Position numbers and translations under genes: made by a program | Notes under the pieces: generated by a model | The model's input: the letters and a program-made list of their open reading frames with translations, nothing else | Database searches by the model: none | What the model was told of the DNA's origin: nothing | Shown: piece after piece, positions 17,861 through 25,422 of the stretch | Layout of the letters: each line of letters begins with the position of its first letter | Numbering within the stretch: the stretch's first letter is position 1 | Origin: Mesorhizobium sp. STM 4661 | Lineage (GTDB): Bacteria > Pseudomonadota > Alphaproteobacteria > Rhizobiales > Rhizobiaceae | DNA: 64,000 nt | Direction: 5' to 3' | Assembly: GCF_000359125.1 (NCBI RefSeq) | Contig: NZ_CAAF010000052.1 | Coordinates: 1-64,000 of the forward strand

Positions 17861-17911
17861 TGGTGCGGACGACGGGAATCGAACCCGTACGATCAGAGAT
17901 CGAGGGATATT
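17861..17911 (-). repeat. partial tRNA-Leu 3' half (att-like)
   Basis: On the minus strand the sequence runs from TTAATATCCCTCGATC through a variable arm (GATC TCT GATC), a perfect T arm (ACGGG TTCGATT CCCGT) and CGTCCGC-A-CCA. It lacks any 5' half, because the GCGGACG acceptor strand and D arm are absent. The T arm and acceptor match tRNA-Leu at 19156, while the variable arm differs. This is the expected remnant at the far end of an element integrated into a tRNA-Leu gene. Confidence 0.75.
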
Positions 17912-17966
17912 AAATACCTATCAGCCTGTTCACATGAGTTGTCCGAAATCGGATTAGTGCGTCGGA

Positions 17967-18968
17967 TCAGATAGTTTGCGTGGCAGGATCCAGTCGTAGA
18001 CCTAAGTTCACAAGTCCCGCGACCAGAACTTCGAGATACTCGTTGTTCGGCTGTACATCGATGAGAGCGAGTAGCTCGCGCCCGAGTTGGGAGACACCGT
18101 GCCCGCTTCCGAGGTGGCAGTACCCCTCGTAGTCCCCTGGCCACTTGCCCGAACTCGACGATATTTCAAATTGTTTGCCTGCGATGCTGATCCTGGCTTT
18201 GCCATCGACTATTTTGATGTACGTCGAGTGAGCGAACCCCTCTTCATGATAAATACCTAACGAACCGAGATTTGGGTCACGAAGATCAACTGTCATCATC
18301 GCTAATTTGTTGTTGATTACCTCGTTCGGAGTGTTCTTGGGGAAACCGTTGGGCAGGCTATGAATGAATGCCCAATCCTCTGGATCTTGGACATAACAGA
18401 CACAAGCGGCCAACCGCTCTATCAGCCTTGCTTCCGAACGGCTCAACGTGCTTACAAAGTCCAGGGTCCGCGCTCCTATGTCGGCTGTTCCCGTAATTTT
18501 CCGGGCAAGAACTCGGCCCCACAGTGCCTGGAAGTCTGATCGGGAAATCTCGCCTGCCAGTCGCCAGTAGCGGTCGAGCCATTCGGTGTCGGGTTGACGT
18601 GCCGAAGTGTCCGTTGCGCGACCTTCGTGGACTAGCAGTTTTACGTCTTGTAGCGCTTCTGCGGCAATTGCTTCTCTATTGGCCTGAATCCCAGTCTGTT
18701 CGGCAATCAACCGTACGCTGGTGCGTTCGCCCAGGTCCACCGCTGCGGTCTTAAGGGATAGGCCGGCATCTTCTGCGAATTTCTGCCATTGATACGCAGC
18801 GGCTATCTCGACTTGGTTTTCCCGCCTCCGCTGCATTGGCCCAAGCAATTTGCCCACGCCTCGTTCAATTGCAGCAAGAAGGGTTTTGCCAATATCACCT
18901 AACCCTAGCAAATCCTTAATTTCAGCTGAAGCAGAAAGAGAGAGCTTCTTCCCTTCATCGTTTCTCAT
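17967..18968 (-). CDS. DUF2806-like protein, possible island cargo
   Basis: This 333-residue protein has no signal peptide and no clear membrane span. The N-terminus (KKLSLSASAEIKDLLGLGD) is followed by a helical charged region with NREAIAAEALQDVK. Then come a segment resembling DUF2806/Abi-alpha-type proteins, WLDRYWRLAGEISRSDFQAL followed by WGRVLARKI, and TLDFVSTLSRSEARLIERLA. The C-terminal part is beta-rich. The base composition is visibly more AT-rich than its neighbours. It lies alone between a partial tRNA-Leu end and the intact tRNA-Leu. The function is unknown. A defence or abortive-infection role is only an inference from location and weak pattern resemblance. Confidence 0.65.
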   Translation of the reverse strand: MRNDEGKKLSLSASAEIKDLLGLGDIGKTLLAAIERGVGKLLGPMQRRRENQVEIAAAYQWQKFAEDAGLSLKTAAVDLGERTSVRLIAEQTGIQANREAIAAEALQDVKLLVHEGRATDTSARQPDTEWLDRYWRLAGEISRSDFQALWGRVLARKITGTADIGARTLDFVSTLSRSEARLIERLAACVCYVQDPEDWAFIHSLPNGFPKNTPNEVINNKLAMMTVDLRDPNLGSLGIYHEEGFAHSTYIKIVDGKARISIAGKQFEISSSSGKWPGDYEGYCHLGSGHGVSQLGRELLALIDVQPNNEYLEVLVAGLVNLGLRLDPATQTI

Positions 18969-19155
18969 GTCGTTAATGCCTCCCTACGTACGAACTTACC
19001 CGCTGTCATTGAGGAAGCAATGCTCAGCCCTTACCGGGCGGAAGAGAGCCGAACTGCCGTTTCGGGCCAGATCAATTGGCACATCGGATACCCGCATCTT
19101 CGATGAAGGGCGCTCCAACCAGCTCAGAAGTGAGGAAAATCAAGCAAATTCAAAA

Positions 19156-19240
19156 TGGTGCGGACGCCGGGAATCGAACCCGGATAGCCGTAGCTGAGGG
19201 ATTTTAAGTCCCTTGCGTCTACCAATTCCGCCACGTCCGC
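19156..19240 (-). tRNA. tRNA-Leu (anticodon UAA)
   Basis: This is a class II tRNA of 85 nt including encoded CCA. The acceptor pair is GCGGACG/CGTCCGC with discriminator A. The D arm contains TGGTAGACG, the anticodon arm is AGGGA-CTTAAAA-TCCCT with anticodon TAA, there is a long variable arm, and the T arm is CCGGG-TTCGATT-CCCGG. It reads UUA codons. Its 3' end faces the DUF2806-like gene, the orientation expected for an element integrated at a tRNA 3' end. Confidence 0.95.
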
Positions 19241-19241
19241 A

Positions 19242-19561
19242 GGCCTTTCGTTTCAACTACTTAGGCGATTTCGTCAATTGCTGTCGTGCAAGCCGGAAAA
19301 GTGTTGTGCAAAAAAAGCCCCGTCTTTCATGGGCCCGTGGCCTCTCGGCTGTCCCTTGCCCTTCCGTGCGCGCTACCAGGAATTGGTTCAAGAGAAGGCC
19401 TCTATTCAAGGTTTTCCGTCATCTGTTCGGCTGATGTGTCGGGGCCTGGAAGAGGCGTATGTTTGAGGCCGGTCCCTACCGATCCTAACAGACCTAGCTC
19501 GCTGGCTGTCCCCCGCTGGTGCGCTTTTTAAGTGCTGTAAATCGGGCAGGGGGCTAAATCT
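19242..19561 (+). other. gene-free stretch before an orphan terminator; candidate small RNA
   Basis: No rightward gene is supported here, yet it ends in a strong rightward terminator. Near its end CGGGCAG (19543-19549) can pair with CTGCCCG (19560-19566), which overlaps the left arm of the terminator. The two hairpins are therefore mutually exclusive, as in attenuators. CTGTCCCCC near 19506 could also pair with GGGGG near 19549. I could not match it to 6S, tmRNA, SRP RNA or RNase P from memory. Confidence 0.45.
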
Positions 19562-19593
19562 GCCCGCGCCTCTTCTGGAGGCGCGGGCTTTTT
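19562..19593 (+). terminator. strong intrinsic terminator
   Basis: A perfect 11-bp stem (GCCCGCGCCTC / GAGGCGCGGGC) with a 5-nt loop (TTCTG) is followed by TTTTT. No rightward gene ends nearby, so it implies a short non-coding transcript or attenuation ahead of the gene at 19674. Confidence 0.85.
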
Positions 19594-19673
19594 GTGTTGT
19601 GGATATCTTGTTGCATGACGATTGACTCTCGCCCCGTGCCGAAAAGAATGAGGGCTGTAATCGGACAGCTCTC

Positions 19674-19994
19674 ATGCATTCCACCTTCGATCTATCCACG
19701 TCGTTCGCCAGCGCCGAAGTCAACAGCTTCGTCGTCCTGGCGCCGTCTGGTAAGGAGTTCCGCTCCCACGCCGCCTTGCGCGCGGTCGAGACGTTTCTGA
19801 AGGGATGCTTCCCGAGGCTCGATTTCTACGCCAATGGCGACGGTTTGGCCTTCGAAGGCGACTATAAGGTCCTGCCGATCTGCGGCGTCGCGGACGAGGA
19901 TCCCATGCTTGTCCTTCCTGATCGTGTTTTGATGCGTGGCATAGTCGCCGCGTTGAAGGGTTTCCGTCCCGGCCATTCGCCAACGCTGCACTAG
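19674..19994 (+). CDS. hypothetical protein
   Basis: This 106-residue frame has a plausible globular composition: VNSFVVLAPSGKEFRSHAAL, FLKGCFPRLDFYANGDGLAF, and VADEDPMLVLPDRVLMRGIV. No signal peptide or recognised domain is seen. It begins 80 bp after the strong terminator at 19562-19593, so it may be controlled by it. The minus strand is also open here, but that frame is rich in Arg and Gln and less protein-like. It converges on the outer-membrane protein gene. Confidence 0.5.
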   Translation: MHSTFDLSTSFASAEVNSFVVLAPSGKEFRSHAALRAVETFLKGCFPRLDFYANGDGLAFEGDYKVLPICGVADEDPMLVLPDRVLMRGIVAALKGFRPGHSPTLH

Positions 19995-20028
19995 CTTTCC
20001 AGCGATCAACAAGCATCGCGAGGGACGA

Positions 20029-20694
20029 TCAGAACTTGTAGTTCAGGTTCACACCCACCGTATGCAGCTTGACGTCCTGGTCGCGGTCGAGAAAATCGTC
20101 CGGCGCATCGTAATGCTCCTTGCCGAAATCGTAGTAGCGGTACTGGGCGCCGACGATGAACTTGTCGGTCAGGGCAAAGTCGACGCCGGCGCCGATCGTC
20201 CAGCCGGCAGTCGTTTCCGTTTTGGCAAAAGTCGTGCCGGCGTTTTGTGACGTTTCGATACCGGCAAAAGCGATGCCGCCGATGCCGTAGACCAGCAGGC
20301 GGTCCATGGCATAGCCGGCCTTGGCGTTGACGGACCCGAACCACTTGATGTCGGTGCCGACTGAATTTCCCGGCTCTGCCTCGGCGCTGCCGTCAATCGC
20401 GGAATAGTTGAGTTCGGCCACAGCGCCGATCACCGCCTGATCGAATTGCCAGAGGCCGGCGACATGGCCGCCGATGAAGCCGCCATCGAGGTCCGGCGCG
20501 GCTGAAAACGGCTCGCCTTCCGTTCCCCCTATGTCGGAACTGCCCCATCCATATCCGGCCTGCAGACCCGCATAATAGCCCGTCCAGTCGAAGCCGGGTG
20601 CGGTCATCGGCAGGTCAGTCATCGGGTCGGCGGCGAAAGCCGGCCCGGCCAGAGCGATCAGAAACCCGGCACTTGCGAGCAGTAGGCGACGCAT
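20029..20694 (-). CDS. outer-membrane beta-barrel protein (Omp25/opacity-porin type)
   Basis: This 221-residue protein has a signal peptide (MRRLLLASAGFLIALAGPAFA). The next part has FDWTGYYAGLQAGYGWG, the typical opening of rhizobial Omp25/Omp31-like barrels. Amphipathic strands alternate through GGFIGGHVAGLWQFDQAVIG and KFIVGAQYRYYDFGKEHY. The protein ends GVNLNYKF with the terminal Phe recognised by the BAM machinery. It should form an eight-stranded barrel in the outer membrane with a structural or envelope-stability role. It is divergent from adenine deaminase. Confidence 0.92.
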   Translation of the reverse strand: MRRLLLASAGFLIALAGPAFAADPMTDLPMTAPGFDWTGYYAGLQAGYGWGSSDIGGTEGEPFSAAPDLDGGFIGGHVAGLWQFDQAVIGAVAELNYSAIDGSAEAEPGNSVGTDIKWFGSVNAKAGYAMDRLLVYGIGGIAFAGIETSQNAGTTFAKTETTAGWTIGAGVDFALTDKFIVGAQYRYYDFGKEHYDAPDDFLDRDQDVKLHTVGVNLNYKF

Positions 20695-20882
20695 CGAGCT
20701 CCCCGAACGTCGATCCAGAACAATCCTTCGATTGAAGGTAACGTGATTTGCCGCAAAACGGAATCGGATTTCCGCGGGAGCGGATACCGGCGCCTTGTTC
20801 GCACCTGAAAAGGGTGGGAGAGCATTGCCAACTGGTCAAAACCTTGCTGGCTTGGCACAGTCGGGCAAACAGGAGTCCTTTC

Positions 20883-22700
20883 ATGGCAAAGAAGCCGTCC
20901 GCAACCGCGACGAAACCCAAACCTTGGGCCGAGATGGCGACGCATCTGGTCGATGTCGCGATGGGCAGGAAGCCTGCCGATCTCGTCATCCGCAACGGGC
21001 GCTGGGTGAACGTCCATTCCGGCGAGATCATCGCCGGCACCGACATCGCCATTGCCGGCGGCCGCTTCGCCTATTGCGGCCCGAATGCCGGCCATGCCAT
21101 CGGCCAGGGCACCAAAGTGGTCGATGCCGGCGGGCGCTATCTGGTGCCGGGCCTTTGCGACGCGCACATGCATGTCGAAAGCGGCATGGTGACGGTGACG
21201 GAGTTCTGCCGCGCCGTCATCCCGCACGGCACCACCTCGATGTTCATCGATCCGCATGAGATCGCCAATGTGCTGGGCTTGGCGGGTGTGCGGCTGATGC
21301 ATGACGAGGCCGTCGCCATGCCCGTCAACGTGCATGTGCAGATGCCGTCCTGCGTGCCCTCGGCGCCGGGGCTGGAGCATGCCGGCGCCGAGCTGACGGT
21401 CGCCGACGTCGCCGAAGCGATGACCTGGGAGAACATCATCGGGCTCGGCGAAGTGATGAATTTCCCCGGCGTCGCCGCCAACGACCCGGTCATGTCCGGA
21501 GAGATCGCCGCGACGGTGAAAGCGGGCAAGACGGTCGGCGGGCATTACGCCTCGCGCGATCTCGGCCTGCCGTTCCACGGCTATGTCGCCGGCGGACCCG
21601 AGGACGATCATGAAGGCACACGCGCCGAGGACGCCATCGCCCGCGTTCGCCAGGGCATGAAGGCGATGCTGCGGCTGGGCTCGGCCTGGTATGATGTCGC
21701 CTCGCAGATCAAGGCAGTAACGGAGAGCAGGCTCGATCCGCGCAATTTCATCCTCTGCACCGACGACAGCCATTCCGGCACGCTTGTCCACGAAGGCCAT
21801 ATGGACCGGGTGGTCCGCCACGCCATTCAACAAGGCTTGAAGCCGGTGACGGCGATCCAGATGGCGACGCTCAACACCGCCCAGCATTTCAGGCTGGAGC
21901 GCGAGATCGGTTCGATCGCGCCGGGCCGGCTCGCCGACCTGTTGATCGTCTCGGATCTCGCCGCAATGGCCATCGACGAGGTCTATGCTCGCGGCGTCAG
22001 GCTGGCCAAGGGCGGCAGGCTCGAAATCGACATTCCGGCCTATGATTACCCCAGAACGGCGAAGAACACCGTCAAGCTCGGCAAGAAGCTCAAGGTCGAG
22101 GATTTCGACATCGCCGCCCCCAAGGGTGCCAACGAGGTGCGGGTGCGCGTCATCGGCGTCATCGAGAACCAGGCGCCGACGCGGGCGCTGGAGGCCGATC
22201 TTCCGGTGGAGGATGGGCTGGTCGCCATGGACCGCCGCAACGATGTCTGCCAGATCGCGCTGGTCGAGCGCCACAGGGGCACGGGCGGCGTCACCAACGC
22301 TTTCGTCTCCGGCTTCGGCTACATGGGCGATTGCGCCATGGCCTCCAGCGTGGCGCATGATGCGCATCACATCATCGTCGTCGGCACCAACAAGCAGGAC
22401 ATGGCACTGGCGGTCAACCGGCTGGGTGAGGTCGGCGGCGGCGTGGTGCTGTTCTCCAACGGTAAGGAACTGGCGCTGGTCGAAATGCCGATCGCCGGGC
22501 TGATGTCGGACGAACGCGCTGAAATCGTGGCAGTCAAGGCGGAGAAGCTCACCGAAGCGATGCGCAAGATGGGCTGTTCCCTCAACAACGCCTACATGCA
22601 GCATTCGCTGCTGGCGCTGGTCGTCATCCCGGAACTGAGGATTTCCGATGTCGGCCTGATCGACGTGACGACGTTCCAGAAAGTCGACCTGTTCGTCTAA
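20883..22700 (+). CDS. ade: adenine deaminase
   Basis: This 605-residue amidohydrolase converts adenine to hypoxanthine and ammonia. It opens with a linker and then AMGRKPADLVIRNGRWVNVH. The metal site DAHMHVESGMVTVTEF is near residue 95, followed by PHEIANVLGLAGVRLMHDEA and a later CTDDSHSGTLVHEGHMD block. The C-terminal half includes GGVVLFSNGKELALVEMPIA and SLNNAYMQHSLLALVVIP, both typical of bacterial Ade. The ATG at 20883 has GGAG seven bases upstream, and the longer open frame before it is not supported. It works with Gpt in purine salvage. Confidence 0.95.
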   Translation: MAKKPSATATKPKPWAEMATHLVDVAMGRKPADLVIRNGRWVNVHSGEIIAGTDIAIAGGRFAYCGPNAGHAIGQGTKVVDAGGRYLVPGLCDAHMHVESGMVTVTEFCRAVIPHGTTSMFIDPHEIANVLGLAGVRLMHDEAVAMPVNVHVQMPSCVPSAPGLEHAGAELTVADVAEAMTWENIIGLGEVMNFPGVAANDPVMSGEIAATVKAGKTVGGHYASRDLGLPFHGYVAGGPEDDHEGTRAEDAIARVRQGMKAMLRLGSAWYDVASQIKAVTESRLDPRNFILCTDDSHSGTLVHEGHMDRVVRHAIQQGLKPVTAIQMATLNTAQHFRLEREIGSIAPGRLADLLIVSDLAAMAIDEVYARGVRLAKGGRLEIDIPAYDYPRTAKNTVKLGKKLKVEDFDIAAPKGANEVRVRVIGVIENQAPTRALEADLPVEDGLVAMDRRNDVCQIALVERHRGTGGVTNAFVSGFGYMGDCAMASSVAHDAHHIIVVGTNKQDMALAVNRLGEVGGGVVLFSNGKELALVEMPIAGLMSDERAEIVAVKAEKLTEAMRKMGCSLNNAYMQHSLLALVVIPELRISDVGLIDVTTFQKVDLFV

Positions 22701-22961
22701 ATTAGGGTTGCCGATATTCATGGCATGCCGGCCTGCAAGTGGCGATTTTCTGCGCTTCCGACCTTCACCGGCCGAAGTACTTATGAGCGGTCGTGGTGTG
22801 GTAGTTAAGGCTACGGCCGGCGTAGGCCGGTGCTCACGCACTTTAAGTACGCTCCGCTCCGGTTCTCGAAAACCACCAGTTTGGTCGCTTCGCGCCCGTC
22901 TTCGACTCCGGCTCGGCCTGACCTGAATCTCAACAACCCTAGGACAATATTCGTCCGCTGG

Positions 22962-24128
22962 TCATCCGCCGGTGGCGATGGTCAACACCCTGAACGGCGT
23001 GGTGATGACGATTTCGGCGACGGAGCCGACGGCCTTGCCGATGCCTTGGCCGAGATTGTCGATCGGCTGCGCCGGATTGGATTCGTCCGATGCCAGGCCG
23101 GCCGGGGCGCGCAGCCGGTCGCCGAGCAACTGCACCAGGAACGGGTTGTCGGCGAATTTGGCATGGTTCAGCCGGTCGCCGCCCTTGGTCTTGGTCAGGT
23201 CGACCACCGACACGCCATAGCTGGCGAGGTCGGCGGCATCGCCATAGTCGCCGACGCGTGGCTTGTCACCCGAGATCAGGGAAGACAGCTTCAGGGCCCG
23301 GTCGTCACCCGAGAGCAGGATGGCGAAAGGCCTGTCGGGCTTGCCGTAGCGGATCATCTGCTTCTTGAACACATCGACATCGATGTCGGGCGAGGCCAGG
23401 ATGACATAGCCGAGCTTGCCGCCGAGATCGCGGTCGCCAGTGATGGCAAGCTGGCGCAGCGCCTCCATCGTCACCCAGGTTCCCATCGAATGGGCGATGA
23501 TGTCGATGCTCTTGACCCGCGTCTTGGCCAGCATCCGCAGCGTCGCTTCGAGATCGTCGCGCGCGGCGTTGGCGCTTTCCTTGTCGTAGATATAGCCGGT
23601 GGTCTTGGCGCTCGACGCCCAGGAGAACAGAACCGGCGTGCCGGGATATTTCGTGTCGTGCGCGATCTGCGTCAGCCGGTAGATGCCGTCGTCGAAGCCG
23701 TTGTTGAAGCCATGCACGAAAACCAGCGCGCGGTCGCCACGCATGGCGATGTTGGCGCCGACCGCCTTGGCGAATTGCGGGGCGCCCTCGTAGTAGGTGA
23801 CGCCGGTGGCGGTGAAATCCTTCGCCGGGTTGCTGTTGGCGGAGCCCTTGGCGCGCTCGATGGCGCCGACCTGATGAACCTTGGGAACGGTCACATCGAC
23901 GCTGGCATAGCTGGTGGTCAGCGAGCGATCGCCGTCGAACACCTGTCGCGGTTCTTTGGTCGCCTTCTGGCGGGTGGTGGCGACGAAAATCTCATGTGTG
24001 GCCGCGATGTCGGAGGCCGGCGCCGCGACTGTCGTCTTATTGAGAAGGTCGTGTGTATTCCGGCCGGCGCAGCCGGTGACAGCGAGCGCGAACGCAACGA
24101 CGATGAAAATCTTCGAACGCACGGTCAC
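22962..24128 (-). CDS. DUF900 alpha/beta-hydrolase lipoprotein, copy 1
   Basis: This 388-residue protein has a lipoprotein signal (VVAFALAVTGCAGR, lipobox Cys near 20). The hydrolase core has FVHGFNNGFDDGIYRLTQIA, FSWASSAKTTGYIYDKESA, and the nucleophile elbow IIAHSMGTWVTMEALRQLAI with Ser in AHSMG. DUF900 proteins are esterase-like, and no substrate is known. It is anchored in the envelope by its lipid. It lies 121 bp downstream of a close paralogue on the same strand, and its C-terminal tail is about 30 residues longer (VGSVAEIVITTPFRVLTIAT). Confidence 0.88.
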   Translation of the reverse strand: MTVRSKIFIVVAFALAVTGCAGRNTHDLLNKTTVAAPASDIAATHEIFVATTRQKATKEPRQVFDGDRSLTTSYASVDVTVPKVHQVGAIERAKGSANSNPAKDFTATGVTYYEGAPQFAKAVGANIAMRGDRALVFVHGFNNGFDDGIYRLTQIAHDTKYPGTPVLFSWASSAKTTGYIYDKESANAARDDLEATLRMLAKTRVKSIDIIAHSMGTWVTMEALRQLAITGDRDLGGKLGYVILASPDIDVDVFKKQMIRYGKPDRPFAILLSGDDRALKLSSLISGDKPRVGDYGDAADLASYGVSVVDLTKTKGGDRLNHAKFADNPFLVQLLGDRLRAPAGLASDESNPAQPIDNLGQGIGKAVGSVAEIVITTPFRVLTIATGG

Positions 24129-24249
24129 GCTGGCTCCGCGAAAAGGACGTCAACGGCGTGACGTCTTTGGCTATGTCGATAAAGGCAGCGGCCAGCCGGG
24201 TCCAGTTGAAAGTGATCCGATGGTGCCGCAATCGTGAACGACCAAGTCC

Positions 24250-25323
24250 TTACTGTGTGAGCAGGTTGATGCGGTCGGTCACTTCCCGGTCGCTGGCAAA
24301 GCCATCATCCTGGCGCAGCCGCTGGCCGATCATCTTCACTAGCTCCGGATTGTCGGCGAACTTGTTGTGGTTGAAGCGATCCGATCCCTTGACGCTGGAA
24401 AGATCGACGACGGTCACGCCGTAGGAGGCAAGATCGGCTGCGTCCTTGTAGTCGCCGACGCGCGGCCGCGAGCCGGCGATCAGGCCGGAGAGCCTGAGCG
24501 CCCGGTCGTCGTCGGACAACAACAGGATGAACGGCTTGTCCGGCTTGCCATAGCGGCGCATCTGGCTCTTGAACACGTCGACATCGATATCCGGCGAGGC
24601 CAGCACCACGTCGCCGAGCTTGCCGCCGAGGTCGCGGTCGCCGGTGATGGCGAGTTGGCGCAGCGCTTCCATGGTCACCCAGGTGCCCAGTGAATGGGCG
24701 ACGATGTCGATGCGCCGCGCCCCGGTCTGGGCAAGCATCCTCAGCGTCACTTCCAGCTGGTCGCGGGCGGCACTGGCGCTTTCCTTGTCGTAGACATAGT
24801 CGGTGGTCTTGGCGCCCGACGCCCAGGAAAACAGCACCGGCGTGCCGGGATAGCCGGAATCCTGGACGATCTGGGTGACGCGGTAGACGGCGCTGTCGAA
24901 ACCGGTGTTGTAGCCATGCACGAAGACCATGACGCGGCCGCCGCGCGCGGCTATGTCGGCGCTGAGCGCGTTGGAGAATTGCGGCTGGGTATCGTAGCCA
25001 ACGACCTCGGAGGCCATGAAATATTTGGCCGGGTCATTCGACTTGCCGCGCGAACGCCGTTCGATCTGCCCGGTCTGGTGGATTCCCGGCACGGTGACGT
25101 TGACTCGGGCGTAGTTCAGTGTGGCCGAGCGCTCGCCGTCGAAAACCTTGTTGGGGTCGTCGGAGCGCTTGCGCGTCGTGGCGATGAAGATGCTGTGGTT
25201 ACCGGCGATTTCGGTCACCGGCGCTGAGACGACGGTGCTGCCGAGAATTTCCTCGGTTTGCCGGCCGGCACAGCCGGCAACCAGCACGGCAAGGACAATG
25301 ATGCAAATCGTCTTCAACGGCAC
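24250..25323 (-). CDS. DUF900 alpha/beta-hydrolase lipoprotein, copy 2
   Basis: This 357-residue paralogue of the gene downstream shares long blocks such as GTWVTMEALRQLAITGDRDL and GTPVLFSWAS. The lipobox is VAGCAGR, and the nucleophile elbow is VAHSLGTW. The N-terminal FIATTRKRS block matches FVATTRQKA in copy 1. The two genes are a tandem duplication that has since diverged. Copy 2 is first in transcription order. Both should be inner- or outer-membrane-anchored serine hydrolases of unknown substrate. Confidence 0.88.
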   Translation of the reverse strand: MPLKTICIIVLAVLVAGCAGRQTEEILGSTVVSAPVTEIAGNHSIFIATTRKRSDDPNKVFDGERSATLNYARVNVTVPGIHQTGQIERRSRGKSNDPAKYFMASEVVGYDTQPQFSNALSADIAARGGRVMVFVHGYNTGFDSAVYRVTQIVQDSGYPGTPVLFSWASGAKTTDYVYDKESASAARDQLEVTLRMLAQTGARRIDIVAHSLGTWVTMEALRQLAITGDRDLGGKLGDVVLASPDIDVDVFKSQMRRYGKPDKPFILLLSDDDRALRLSGLIAGSRPRVGDYKDAADLASYGVTVVDLSSVKGSDRFNHNKFADNPELVKMIGQRLRQDDGFASDREVTDRINLLTQ

Positions 25324-25422
25324 TTAAAATTCCAACTCCGGCCAAAGGCCCATCCACCCCCCGCGACACCTCCCGGACAGGCAGAGTGCGGCGGAAGTAA
25401 GTCGTGTCCAGCCGAATTGTGA

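Noticed and set aside
17861..17911. A second functional tRNA-Leu
   Set aside because: The 5' acceptor strand, D arm and half of the anticodon arm are missing, so it cannot fold as a tRNA.
19242..19593. 6S, tmRNA, SRP or RNase P RNA
   Set aside because: None of their conserved core words, as I remember them, are present. Left as an unknown candidate.
20658..22841. A 727-residue minus-strand frame over adenine deaminase
   Set aside because: It lies opposite a gene with clear metal-site motifs. The frame is rich in His/Arg/Gly/Asp and unlike any known family.
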